This document shows, in pieces, positions 46,267 through 54,332 of a stretch of DNA of 64,000 nucleotides. The position numbers were made by a program, and so were the translations under genes. Location of the stretch: positions 183,679 to 247,678 of the forward strand of contig NZ_WNKS01000005.1 of assembly GCF_009720655.1 (NCBI RefSeq), written 5' to 3'. How positions within the stretch are numbered: position 1 is the first letter of the stretch; every line of letters begins with the position of its first letter. Under the pieces are notes generated by a model. The model was given only the letters and a program-made list of their open reading frames with translations. It did no database searches and had not been told where the DNA came from. Source of the stretch: Rhodoblastus acidophilus (GTDB lineage: Bacteria; Pseudomonadota; Alphaproteobacteria; Rhizobiales; Beijerinckiaceae).

Positions 46267-46905
46267 TCACCAGCGCAACAGGCGTCCGCCCGCGAGCCAG
46301 CCGACACCGACGACGATCGCGGTCGCGATCATGTACCAAACCGCGAGGAACAACGGGGAATCGTCGGGGCAGTTCATGGCGTAAAGCGTCGCCGCGAGGC
46401 CGGCGGCGGCCAACGCCGCCGCCGCTCCGGCGCTGCGCCCGTTGCTGGGCGCGCCATGGCGGAGCGCCAGGAGCAGGCCGGCGAGCGGCGCCAGCGACAT
46501 GGCCGGAATCGCCATCAGGCAATGAGCGGCGTTATGGCCGATCATCCGCGCCACCCAGAGGTTTGATGGCGTCGCCGCCATTTCGGCCAGGCTGGCGAGC
46601 ACCACCAAGATCGGCGCGAGAACCACGGCCTTGGACGCGAGACCCGGATCGGCTCCTGGCCGCGAGAGGCGCCAGGCGAGAAAAAAGCCGCTCGCCGCCA
46701 TGGTCAGACTGAAGACGAACTTGAAGAGGAAGCGCGGCTCGGACAGCGAGGCGACGAACGTGTCCCGCAGGCCCATGGTCGCGAAGAAGAACGCGGCGGA
46801 GACAGCGAAGCCCAGGCCGAGATCGACGGCGAAGGCGCGCGACATCGGCGCGCCCCTGGTTTCGTTGTCGGCCGCCAAGGCGGCGATAAGCTCCTCGGTT
46901 TTCAT
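46267..46905 (-). CDS. nrsF: NrsF-type anti-sigma factor (DUF1109)
   Basis: A 212-residue inner-membrane protein with six hydrophobic segments, the DUF1109 design. Two cysteines stand at residues 129 (HNAAHCLMAIP) and 179 (YAMNCPDD), close to the two functionally important cysteines I recall from Caulobacter NrsF, which releases SigF when heavy metals or oxidants attack them. The ATG at 46905 overlaps the sigma factor stop (ATGA), the normal arrangement for this pair. Confidence 0.88.
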   Translation of the reverse strand: MKTEELIAALAADNETRGAPMSRAFAVDLGLGFAVSAAFFFATMGLRDTFVASLSEPRFLFKFVFSLTMAASGFFLAWRLSRPGADPGLASKAVVLAPILVVLASLAEMAATPSNLWVARMIGHNAAHCLMAIPAMSLAPLAGLLLALRHGAPSNGRSAGAAAALAAAGLAATLYAMNCPDDSPLFLAVWYMIATAIVVGVGWLAGGRLLRW

Positions 46906-47474
46906 CGCTCGGTCGCTTTCCTGTAAAGATCGGCGAGAGATTTCAAGCCGCGATGCACGGAAACGCGCAGCGCCCCCTCGCTCACGCCCAATGTCCGCGC
47001 CGCGTCGCGCAGGCTTTCGCCCCGGATCGACACGGCCTCGATCGCCTCGCGCTGCTTCGCGCTCAGCTGGTCGAGCAGGCGCAGGGCGTCCTGGCGGTCC
47101 AATTCGCGCTCGAAGGCGTCGGCGCCGGGCGCGGCGAGGACGTTTTCGAAATCCGCGATATCCGTCTCGACACGGCGTCCGCGCCGGCGCGCCGCGTCGA
47201 TCATCTTGTTGCGCGCGATGGCCGCAAGCCACGGCGTCAAAGGCTGGGTCGCGTCCCAGGTGTGGCGCTTGAGATGGAGCGCGAGCAGGGTTTCCTGCAC
47301 CGCGTCCTCGACATCGCTCGCCGGCATGCCGGCGCGCGCGCAAGCCTTCATGCAGATCCGGCGCAGGAAAGGCGTGAGCGCCGTCAGCAGGCGCTTGTAA
47401 GCCACGCCGTCGCCCGCAAGCGCCGCGCGCATGTCCGCGCTCCATTCGTGATCCTGCGAAATCCAGTCCGGCAT
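46902..47474 (-). CDS. sigF: ECF sigma factor, SigF-like
   Basis: A 190-residue sigma factor with region 2 (DVEDAVQETLLALHLKRHTW, about 54-73; PWLAAIARNKMIDAARRR) and region 4 (LSAKQREAIEAVSIRGESLRDAARTLGVSEGALRVSVHRGLKSL). Pairing with DUF1109/NrsF places it with the SigF (ECF16-like) sigma factors that respond to metals and oxidative stress. A match to the SigF promoter lies just upstream, implying autoregulation. The predicted transcript start is so close to the ATG at 47474 that translation may begin leaderless or at an internal ATG such as 47432. Confidence 0.9.
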   Translation of the reverse strand: MPDWISQDHEWSADMRAALAGDGVAYKRLLTALTPFLRRICMKACARAGMPASDVEDAVQETLLALHLKRHTWDATQPLTPWLAAIARNKMIDAARRRGRRVETDIADFENVLAAPGADAFERELDRQDALRLLDQLSAKQREAIEAVSIRGESLRDAARTLGVSEGALRVSVHRGLKSLADLYRKATER

Positions 47475-47485
47475 TGCGACCTCTC

Positions 47486-47511
47486 TTCGCGCCAGCGCTC
47501 ACGATTGTTAC
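47486..47511 (-). promoter_or_regulatory. Predicted SigF autoregulatory promoter
   Basis: On the minus strand GTAACA (47511-47506) is followed by exactly 16 bases and CGAA (47489-47486). As I recall, the Caulobacter SigF promoter is GTAACC-N16-CGAA, so this matches at 9 of 10 fixed bases and with exact spacing. Confidence 0.7.
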
Positions 47512-47687
47512 ACCGGTGCCGGCCCCGCAGGCGCGTTTTTCTCGAGCTTTTTCACGTTTCATGGGCGACGGCCCGTCGCGGCCAATCCTGCGGCGGCAGA
47601 TCGTGAAGCGCCTCGACGCCAATCGTCGGCGCGTCGGCGGCGTCGCGCCCGCGACCCTCTGCCAAAGCGAGCGGCCGGGAGAGCGGG

Positions 47688-48500
47688 TCAATGTCCGCGC
47701 AGCATGATCCGCCGCAAGGTCGCGCCGAAGAAATTCACCGTTGTGATCAGTCCCAGCAGCACGAGGATCAACGCCGAGGCCTCGCGATATTCGAACAGAT
47801 GGAAGGCGGTGACGATTTCGAGGCCAAAACCGCCGGCGCCGACAATGCCCAGCGTCGTCGCGGCGCGCAGATTGTGCTCCAGACGGTAGATCAACGCGTC
47901 GGTGAGGCGCGGCAGCGCCTGCGGCAGCAGCGCGAAGCGAAACACGCCGAGCCGTGAAGCCCCTTGCGCGCGCAAGGCGGCGCCGGGGCCGGGCTCGACA
48001 TGCTCCAAAGCCTCGAAGAACAGTTTTCCCAGCATGCCCGTGGAATGAACCCCCAGCGCCAGCACGCCCGGCAGCGGGCCGAACCCGACCGCCGCGACAA
48101 AAATCACCCCCCAGATCAGGCCCGGCAACGAGCGCACCGCGCTTAAGACAAAGCGCACGGCTTCGTTGAGCCAGACCGGCGCGCCGGCGTTGCGGGCGGC
48201 GAGCGACGCCAGCGGCAGTGCTAAAAACGCGCCGAGCGCCGTGCCGGCGATTCCGGTCGCCAGGGTTTCCAGCAACGGCCGCCCCCATTCGCGCCAGCGC
48301 GAAAAATCCGGCGGAACGGATTCCTTCGCCAGTTGTGCGATGGTGGGCAAGGCGTCGGCATAGCGCGAAACATCGAGCGCGCCGGCATAGGCGAAGGCGG
48401 CGATGATCGCCGCCGTCGCCAGAGCCAAAGCCGCTTGCCGGCGCGTCTGTCGGCGTCGCCATTCACCGGCAAGCGCGTCGTAAGCGGCGGCTTCGGTCAT
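47688..48500 (-). CDS. PhnE-like ABC transporter permease
   Basis: A 270-residue inner-membrane permease with six predicted helices and the ABC-coupling EAA-like loop (ALRAQGASRLGVFRFALLPQALPRLTDALIYRLEHNLRAATTLG in part). Phosphonate-type permeases (PhnE/PtxC) have this plan. Start 48500 overlaps the binding-protein stop (ATGA). It is the last gene of the PhnC-PhnD-PhnE-like operon. The cargo could be a phosphonate, phosphite or another tetrahedral oxyanion such as vanadate; the location next to a V-nitrogenase favours the last as a hypothesis. No phosphonate catabolic genes are nearby. Confidence 0.85.
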   Translation of the reverse strand: MTEAAAYDALAGEWRRRQTRRQAALALATAAIIAAFAYAGALDVSRYADALPTIAQLAKESVPPDFSRWREWGRPLLETLATGIAGTALGAFLALPLASLAARNAGAPVWLNEAVRFVLSAVRSLPGLIWGVIFVAAVGFGPLPGVLALGVHSTGMLGKLFFEALEHVEPGPGAALRAQGASRLGVFRFALLPQALPRLTDALIYRLEHNLRAATTLGIVGAGGFGLEIVTAFHLFEYREASALILVLLGLITTVNFFGATLRRIMLRGH

Positions 48501-49399
48501 TGCGCGGCCGGGCCTTCGCCGGGCTTCCAAGCCGTCTGGGCGCTCACCGCCTGAATCGCGGCGATCCACTGGCGCACCCGGTCCACATCGGCGTCCACGG
48601 CGGGAATGAAAGCCTCGGCGCGGAACACGCCCAGGGCCGCCGGATCCTTGATGTCAACAAAGGCTTTGCGCACCTCCTCCTTGAAGGCGGGGTCGAGGCC
48701 ATCGCGGAACGTCCACATATATTCCGGGATCGGCGGCGAATCCTGCAACACGCGCACCTTGGCCGCGTCGATCTTGCCCTCCTTGATCAGCCGGTTGAAC
48801 ACCGGTTTTGAGAGCCCGCCAGCGGCGACTTTTCCGTTGGCGACGGCGAGCGCCACCGCGTCATGGGCGCCGAGCACGCGCAGCTTGTAATCGCGCTCCG
48901 AGACCAGCCCGTCATGCAGCAATTGCCAGCGCGGAACCCAGGTTCCCGAGGTCGAGGCGGGATCGCCGAAGGCGATTTCGCCTCCCTTGAGATCGGCCAA
49001 CTTTTGCGCCTTGCTGTCGGCGGGGACGATGATGGTCGCCTGAAACGTGGGGCCGACGCCGGGATGGCTCGGCCGCGCGAAGGGCTGCAAGCCCACATGC
49101 TTGGATTGCAGGATGTAGGTGACCGGGCCGAGATAGGCGATGTCGATGCGGCCGAAGCGCAGCGCTTCCGAGGTGGCGGCGTAATTGGCGCCGACCACCA
49201 CTTCCACCGGCAGTTTCAGCGTCTCCTGGAGATAGGCGCGCAGCGGCTCGTTGAGCCGCATCACCGTGGGCGCGGATTCGGTCGGCAGCAGGCCGATGAC
49301 GAGTTTTTTGGGACGCGCGGGCGTTTCCTGCGCGAGCGCCGGTCCGGCGAGGGCGAAACCCAGCGCCGCGAGCGCCAGGCGGCGGGACCATTTCATCAT
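48497..49399 (-). CDS. PhnD-like periplasmic oxyanion-binding protein
   Basis: A 300-residue secreted binding protein with a signal peptide (RRLALAALGFALAGPALA, cleavage before QETP). It has the PhnD/PtxB features GLLPTESAPTV, IDIAYLGPVTYIL and the oxyanion-gripping loop DPASTSGTWVPRWQL (about 155-169). In known structures of this family the STSG loop holds the phosphonate or phosphite oxygens; a tetrahedral vanadate would fit the same chemistry. It begins one base after the ATPase stop, so the operon is tightly coupled. Confidence 0.88.
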   Translation of the reverse strand: MMKWSRRLALAALGFALAGPALAQETPARPKKLVIGLLPTESAPTVMRLNEPLRAYLQETLKLPVEVVVGANYAATSEALRFGRIDIAYLGPVTYILQSKHVGLQPFARPSHPGVGPTFQATIIVPADSKAQKLADLKGGEIAFGDPASTSGTWVPRWQLLHDGLVSERDYKLRVLGAHDAVALAVANGKVAAGGLSKPVFNRLIKEGKIDAAKVRVLQDSPPIPEYMWTFRDGLDPAFKEEVRKAFVDIKDPAALGVFRAEAFIPAVDADVDRVRQWIAAIQAVSAQTAWKPGEGPAAQ

Positions 49400-49400
49400 G

Positions 49401-50204
49401 TCAGCATCCTTTTCTGTTGCTGGGGGGAGGCGTGAAAACCATCTGTTCCGCGGCGTCGTCGAAGGTTTCGACCGGACCATCGAACACCACGCGGCCGTCG
49501 TTGAGGGCGACGATGCGATCGGCGAGCGCGCGGGCGAGCGCGATCTGGTGCAGGACCAGCACCAGCGTGACGCCCTTTCGCACGGCCAGCGTGCGGAGGT
49601 CGTCGCCCAAGCGGCGCGCCAGCGGTGGGTCCAGCGAGGAAAACGGCTCGTCGCCGAGCAGCAGGCGCGGGGCGCGCGAAAGAGCCCGGGCGATGCCGAT
49701 GCGCTGACGCTCGCCGCCGGAAAAATTTTCGACGCGCTCGAAGGCGCGGTCGAGCAGGCCGACCTCTTCCAGCGCCTTGGCCGCCGCCTCGCGCGCGAAA
49801 CGGGGCCAGGGCAACAGCGACAGCGGATGGCGGGATTCGGCGAAGGCGAGCAGGACATTTTCATATGCGCTCAGGCGGCCGATCAGGGCGTGATCCTGAA
49901 AAATGGTCGCGGTGTGGGCGCGCAAGGCCGCCCAGGACTCCGCGCCGTGCAGCGGCCCCAGCTCCGTCGCGAAAACATCGCCGCTGGTGGGCTCGACCAG
50001 CCCGTTGAGGACATTGAGCAGCGTGGTCTTGCCGGCGCCGGAGGGGCCAACCACCACCGTCACCGCCCCGGCCGCGAATGAGGTGGAGACGTTTCGCAAG
50101 ATGGATCGGCCGCCGCGCGCCACGCACAGGTCGTCCACGCTCAGCGCGGGCGCGGCGGCCGCGGGCGGAAATGAGGACGTCGGGACGAGATGCAGCATGG
50201 ACAT
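49401..50204 (-). CDS. PhnC-like ABC transporter ATPase
   Basis: A 267-residue ATPase with Walker A GPSGAGKTTLLN (about 65-76), signature FSGGERQRIGIARAL and Walker B LLLGDEPFSSLD followed by the switch His (VLVLHQI). The start at 50204 was chosen for GGAG five bases upstream. First gene of the operon, preceded by a 119-base predicted leader with a 9-bp hairpin (50274-50297) and a sigma-54-like promoter at 50334-50349. Confidence 0.88.
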   Translation of the reverse strand: MSMLHLVPTSSFPPAAAAPALSVDDLCVARGGRSILRNVSTSFAAGAVTVVVGPSGAGKTTLLNVLNGLVEPTSGDVFATELGPLHGAESWAALRAHTATIFQDHALIGRLSAYENVLLAFAESRHPLSLLPWPRFAREAAAKALEEVGLLDRAFERVENFSGGERQRIGIARALSRAPRLLLGDEPFSSLDPPLARRLGDDLRTLAVRKGVTLVLVLHQIALARALADRIVALNDGRVVFDGPVETFDDAAEQMVFTPPPSNRKGC

Positions 50205-50333
50205 GAGGTCTCCACGACGGAACCGCCCAAAGTTTGGGGTTCGCCAGTTCGAGGACGGCTCATGCCGTGGTCGGTCGCGGGTCCAAAAACCCGCGACGGC
50301 GCTGAGGCCGAAGCGGCCAAGCGTGTTCATGTT

Positions 50334-50349
50334 AGCAGGATTGGCGCCA
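50334..50349 (-). promoter_or_regulatory. Possible sigma-54 promoter of the PhnC-like operon
   Basis: Minus strand TGGCGCCAATCCTGCT keeps the GG and GC doublets ten bases apart but differs from TGGCACG-N4-TTGCW at three positions. Predicted start about 120 bases before the ATPase gene. Confidence 0.45.
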
Positions 50350-50421
50350 AGGCCGCCAGCCCGTGAAAGCGGGCGAAATCCTGTTTCAACCCTCCAAAAA
50401 TGTACATTCCCGTGGAAAAGA

Positions 50422-50437
50422 CGTTCGCGTGCGAACG
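50422..50437. promoter_or_regulatory. Dyad between divergent sigma-54 promoters
   Basis: CGTTCGC-GT-GCGAACG is a perfect 7-bp inverted repeat. It ends 68 bases before the -24 box of the plus-strand promoter and 73 bases before that of the minus-strand one, the usual position for an enhancer-binding activator. The words GCGAACG and CGTGCGAA recur at 62721-62740 in the vnf region. Confidence 0.55.
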
Positions 50438-50504
50438 GGTCCACGAGGCGGGCCAGAGCGCCCACGCGCTGCAATTTCAGGCTTTTTATCAAGGCTATCG
50501 ACTC

Positions 50505-50520
50505 TGGCCCGGCTATTGCT
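50505..50520 (+). promoter_or_regulatory. Sigma-54 promoter of the DUF2478 operon
   Basis: TGGCCCGGCTATTGCT matches TGGCACG-N4-TTGCW at 11 of 12 fixed positions. The predicted start near 50531 leaves a 19-base leader with AGGA before the ATG at 50550. Confidence 0.8.
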
Positions 50521-50549
50521 GTAGTCCATTTACATATTCAGGACCGCCC

Positions 50550-51764
50550 ATGCTCGAAACGTCTCGCCGCCCCCAAGCGCCAACACCGGCCCCGACCCAA
50601 GCGCCAACCTGGCTGCGCCCCGGAGTCGTCGTTCACGATCCCTCCGTGATCGTCGATCGGCTGATCCTCGATTTCGCCGCCGAACTGCGGGCGCGTGGTT
50701 TTGGTGTCGGCGGCTACGCGCGAAAAGGGGCGGTGGTGATCGGCGAGGCGCCGCTGTCCATCGACCTCTCGACCGGCAAGACTTTTGTTGAAACCCCGCA
50801 AGCCGCCGAAATCCATCTCGCCCGCGCGATCCGCGACGGCGCCGATCTGTTCGCCATCGGCCGCTTCCCCGGCTGCACGGATGCGGCGCGCGCCTCCAAA
50901 ATGCCGGTCGGCGCCGGCGCCGGGCGCGGCCTGCCGCTGCTCACCACCATCGCCGGCGGCGCCATCCATCATTGGCACCAGTTCGTGCGCCACGAAGGCT
51001 CGATGATCGCGCCCAATCGCCGCGCGCTCTGGGAATGGTGGGGCGCCGAGCGGCTCTACGACGATCTTGCAAACGGCGTCGCCGAGGTCGAAGCCAGACG
51101 CATCGTCTGCGGTCCGCGCTGGCTGATGGTGGAGGGGCCACATGGCGCCGGCCTCGCCTATCTGCCGCGCCACCCGCGCGATCTGCTGCCGCGCCTGCCC
51201 GACCTGTCGAAACTCTCTTTGCGCGCGCTGGCAAAGCTCAGCCAGTCCTGGAATCCGCTGGAAGCGGCATTGGGCGTCGCCGCGCTCAACGCCTTCTACA
51301 ACCGCGCCGATCTCGACGGCGCCAGCGGCAATGGCGTGCGCGGCTTTCGCGGCGCGCCGGGGCCGGTCGTGGTGGTCGGCGCCTTTCCCGGCGTCGATTC
51401 GATCCTGCAGAATTGCGCCATCATCGAGACGGATCCGCGGCCCGGCGAATATCCGGTCGCGGCGATGGAATCGCTGCTGCCCGGCTGCGGCGGCGCCATC
51501 GTCAATTCGTCCGCGCTCATCAACCGTGGGCTCACGCGCATCCTGCGCCTCGCGCGCCATCGCCCGGTCGCGCTGATCGGCCCCTCGACGCCGCTGACGC
51601 CGCGCCTGCACGATTACGGCCTCGCCGTGCTCGGCGGGTTTGTCGCGCGGGACATCGACGGTCTCGCCAACGCGGTGCGCGCCGGCGCCGCGCCAAAAGA
51701 TTTTTCGAAATTCGGTCGCTATATTCATCTCAGTGACAAATCTTCGGCGCCTCACAAGCGCTAG
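50550..51764 (+). CDS. DUF2478-DUF4213/DUF364 fusion, putative metal-handling protein
   Basis: A 404-residue soluble protein. Residues about 20-160 resemble DUF2478 (VVVHDPSVIVDRLILDFAAE, GADLFAIGRF, GRGLPLLTTI, WHQFVRHEG), a domain often encoded beside molybdate transporters. Residues about 165-255 look like DUF4213 and 265-395 like DUF364 (GPVVVVGAFPGV, ETDPRPGEYP, GGAIVNSSALINRG, ALIGPSTPL), a fold proposed to chelate heavy metals. The fusion is unusual. As first gene of a sigma-54 operon near vnfDGK, it may bind or sense a metal or metal-organic compound. The start at 50550 follows the promoter with AGGA upstream. Confidence 0.7.
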   Translation: MLETSRRPQAPTPAPTQAPTWLRPGVVVHDPSVIVDRLILDFAAELRARGFGVGGYARKGAVVIGEAPLSIDLSTGKTFVETPQAAEIHLARAIRDGADLFAIGRFPGCTDAARASKMPVGAGAGRGLPLLTTIAGGAIHHWHQFVRHEGSMIAPNRRALWEWWGAERLYDDLANGVAEVEARRIVCGPRWLMVEGPHGAGLAYLPRHPRDLLPRLPDLSKLSLRALAKLSQSWNPLEAALGVAALNAFYNRADLDGASGNGVRGFRGAPGPVVVVGAFPGVDSILQNCAIIETDPRPGEYPVAAMESLLPGCGGAIVNSSALINRGLTRILRLARHRPVALIGPSTPLTPRLHDYGLAVLGGFVARDIDGLANAVRAGAAPKDFSKFGRYIHLSDKSSAPHKR

Positions 51765-51857
51765 AGTTTGAGAAAAGACGCGGAAAACAAGCGTCCGATG
51801 CGGCATGAGCCGTTTCCCGCAACACACGCCAGATCGCTCTGGCGAGAGGAGACAGAC

Positions 51858-52106
51858 ATGCGCCCAGAAATGCTCGTCAACACCTGCGTCGCCGCCTTGC
51901 GCCTCGAAGGCTGCGGCTCCGAGGCCATCGCCTTCCTGCTCGCGGAAAGCGCGGTGGACGCCCTGACCGCAGCGGGCTTGCGCGTGGAAAATTTCGATGG
52001 CGGAGTCGAACATCTGGTCATCGCCATGCGCGAGCGCGCCGCCGACTTGCGCGCGATGCGCGCGGCGCCAACATTGATGCTGGTGGCGAACCGGGAAAGC
52101 GCCTGA
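51858..52106 (+). CDS. Small soluble protein of unknown function
   Basis: An 82-residue protein, mainly helical, with one two-cysteine N-terminal region (VNTCVAALRLEGCGS) and a C-terminal helix rich in Arg and Ala. GAGAGGAGA precedes the ATG. It lies 93 bases after the DUF364-type gene and 16 bases before the ATP-grasp gene, so it belongs to the operon. I recognise no family. Confidence 0.65.
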   Translation: MRPEMLVNTCVAALRLEGCGSEAIAFLLAESAVDALTAAGLRVENFDGGVEHLVIAMRERAADLRAMRAAPTLMLVANRESA

Positions 52107-52122
52107 CCGGAGGGAAATCCCA

Positions 52123-53151
52123 ATGACCGATTTGACGCAAAAAATCCTGCGGCCCGCCAACCCCGAGGCGACGCGCATCTTCTTCCTCGCGCGCTCGGCG
52201 CCGCTGGCGCCGGATTTTGCGGTGGCCAGCTATCCCGGCGATGGCGGCTACCCCGCCTATTACCACCGCATTTACAACACCCTGCGCGACATCGGCTATC
52301 GCGTGACCACGTCGAACCAGTGCCGCGCGCTCTATACGGAAGCCCACGAGATCGACCTGGTGTTCTCGCTCTACAACCGCATGGCCATCGACAATCCCGA
52401 AGTTTTTGTGGCCGCGACCTGCGAGTTTTTGCACCTGCCGATGATCGGGGCCAAGCCGAACATCCGCGCGCTCGCCGAAGACAAGTGGATGACGAAGAAT
52501 TTTGTGCGCTCGCTCGGCCTGCCGGTCAGCGAGGGCGCGATCTATTCGCGGCCCGAAGATCTTTTGTCGCCCCCCCCCTTCGCCGGGCCCTATTTTGTCA
52601 AGAACCGTTTTGGCGCGGCTTCCGAAGGCGTTTCGGAGGACTCGATCCAGGACGATTGGGACGGCGCGAAAATGGCGGCGGAAAAACTTTTCGCGCGGGG
52701 CATGGCGGTGCTGGTCGAACGCTATGCGCGGGGCGTGGACGTCACCCTGCCGGTGATCGGCGCCGATGAGCCTGTTATCCTCGATCTGGTGCAGCCCCGC
52801 TCCAACCGCGCCGGCGAGATCATCACCGAGGATTTGAAGCGCGACGACCCGCTGGGTTACGCGCTCTACGACGCTGGCGCGGCCTACGGCGCGTTTGCGG
52901 ACGACGCGAAAAGACTCTGGGCGGCGGCGGGGCCGATCGACTACCTGCGGCTCGATTATCGCTTCGACGAGAAGACGGGTCAGCGGGTCTTTCTCGAATT
53001 CAACATCTGCTGCCACATCGGCCGCAGCGGCGCCATCTGCCTCGCCGCCGCGCAAAAAGGCCTGAGCCAGGCCGACCTGCTCGGCCATGTCGTCGAATAT
53101 GCCTTGCGCCGGCATTGGCGCGCCGTGGAGACGCGCAAATGGGTGCGGTGA
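52123..53151 (+). CDS. ATP-grasp enzyme, D-Ala-D-Ala ligase-like
   Basis: A 342-residue protein. Residues 110-330 hold the ATP-grasp fold: AEDKWMTKNFVRSLGLPV, GPYFVKNRFGAASEGV (glycine-rich loop), VLVERYARGVDVTLPVIG, and the metal-ligand end LRLDYRFDEKTGQRVFLEFNICC. Family members ligate a carboxylate to an amine or thiol at the cost of ATP. The substrate is unknown; a cofactor or chelator precursor is plausible from context. GGAGG lies before the ATG. The gene overlaps the next by 13 bases. Confidence 0.82.
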   Translation: MTDLTQKILRPANPEATRIFFLARSAPLAPDFAVASYPGDGGYPAYYHRIYNTLRDIGYRVTTSNQCRALYTEAHEIDLVFSLYNRMAIDNPEVFVAATCEFLHLPMIGAKPNIRALAEDKWMTKNFVRSLGLPVSEGAIYSRPEDLLSPPPFAGPYFVKNRFGAASEGVSEDSIQDDWDGAKMAAEKLFARGMAVLVERYARGVDVTLPVIGADEPVILDLVQPRSNRAGEIITEDLKRDDPLGYALYDAGAAYGAFADDAKRLWAAAGPIDYLRLDYRFDEKTGQRVFLEFNICCHIGRSGAICLAAAQKGLSQADLLGHVVEYALRRHWRAVETRKWVR

Positions 53152-54332
53152 CGTCGATCCAACTCGCCACCACGCCGCCCCCGCGCGCCTTTGGCGAGGC
53201 GCACGCGCCGCGAGCCTTCGGTGAAACCCACGCGCCGCGAGCCTTCGGTGAAACCCACACGCCGCGAGCCTTCGGTGAAACCCACACGCCGCGAGCCTTC
53301 GGTGAAACCCACACGCCGCGCGCCACGGCGCGGGGCTGGGACTTTTTGGGATCCTGTCCGGCGCCTTTGCGGATGAGGATGCGCGACGATCTCGCCGACC
53401 TGCTGCGCGAGACCCATCGCACCCGTGGCGAACGCCTCAAGGGCTGCATGCCCATGGGCCAGGGCGGGCGCACCCCGTTCGAGCGGCTGCGCCACATCCG
53501 CGACTTGGAGGATTTTCCCAAACTGCTGGCGTCCGCCGACCACGGCAACGCTTTTAATCGCGCGTTCCACGCCCGCCATGTCGAGACCGGCGCCTTTGTC
53601 GCGCCGCAACCCGCGGGCGCGGCGGCGGCCTTCGAAAACGCCGGGCTGATCGACCCGCGCGGCTGGATCGGAGTCTATGCGGTCGCCCCCTTCGTGCTGC
53701 TGGTGGATCGCGCGCGGTTGGGCGCGCGAAAAATCCCGAAAAATTGGGCCGATCTCGCCGATCCCGTCTATCGCGGCGAAATCGCGCTGTCCGGCTGGCG
53801 ACCGGAAGGCGCGCCGCAATGGCGGGCCTTCAACCAGTTTTTCCTGGTCGCCGTCGCGCGCCTGCTCGGCGAAAAAGTCTTGCGCGAGGTGCTGGCCAAT
53901 CTGGCGGGGCTCGCGCATTCCGCACAAATGCCTCGGCTTGCCGGTACGGCGAATTCGGTCGCCGCCATTTACGTGCTGCCGTGGGCGCTCGCGGACATGT
54001 GCCCGCGCCGCGACCGCACCGAAGTCTTGTGGCCGCGCGAGGGCGCGCTGGCCTTTCCGTTGTGGATGACGGCGCAGGCCGCCCACAGCGAACGCGTGGC
54101 GCCGCTCGCGGACTATTTCTTCTCGCCAAAAACCGCGCGGTGGCTCGATCACAATCGCTATCCCTCGCTGGCGCCGACCGGCGGCGCCACGCTGCCAGCG
54201 GACGCGCGGCTGGCCTGGCCGGGCTGGGATTTTTTTCGCGCGCGCGCGTCGGCGGCGGAGATCAAGCGGATCACGGCGCTGTTTCACGCCGCCACGGAAA
54301 AACTCGACAGGGGGCAAAGCCTATGCGCGTGA
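53139..54332 (+). CDS. Solute-binding-like protein without signal peptide, with 9-residue tandem repeats
   Basis: A 397-residue protein. Its main part (about residues 65-390) resembles iron-type periplasmic binding proteins (GWDFLGSCPAPLRMRM, IPKNWADLADPVYRGEIALSG, GTANSVAAIYVLPWALAD, WLDHNRYPSLAPTGG). There is no signal peptide, so it should stay in the cytoplasm, unlike its relatives. Residues about 15-62 are tandem copies of ETHTPRAFG encoded by a 27-base DNA repeat. The ATG at 53139 overlaps the upstream gene by 13 bases; the stop overlaps the GTPase gene by 10. It may carry a metal complex between the operon's other proteins. Confidence 0.7.
   Translation: MGAVTSIQLATTPPPRAFGEAHAPRAFGETHAPRAFGETHTPRAFGETHTPRAFGETHTPRATARGWDFLGSCPAPLRMRMRDDLADLLRETHRTRGERLKGCMPMGQGGRTPFERLRHIRDLEDFPKLLASADHGNAFNRAFHARHVETGAFVAPQPAGAAAAFENAGLIDPRGWIGVYAVAPFVLLVDRARLGARKIPKNWADLADPVYRGEIALSGWRPEGAPQWRAFNQFFLVAVARLLGEKVLREVLANLAGLAHSAQMPRLAGTANSVAAIYVLPWALADMCPRRDRTEVLWPREGALAFPLWMTAQAAHSERVAPLADYFFSPKTARWLDHNRYPSLAPTGGATLPADARLAWPGWDFFRARASAAEIKRITALFHAATEKLDRGQSLCA
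53207..53314 (+). repeat. Four tandem 27-base repeats inside a coding region
   Basis: Units start at 53207, 53234, 53261 and 53288 and read GCCGCGAGCCTTCGGTGAAA plus CCCACAC (first unit CCCACGC); degenerate partial units flank them. The frame is kept, giving nine residues per unit. Near-identity implies recent expansion. Confidence 0.95.

Noticed and set aside
53207..53314. Tandem repeats considered as a CRISPR array
   Set aside because: Units are directly adjacent with no spacers and keep the reading frame of a coding gene.
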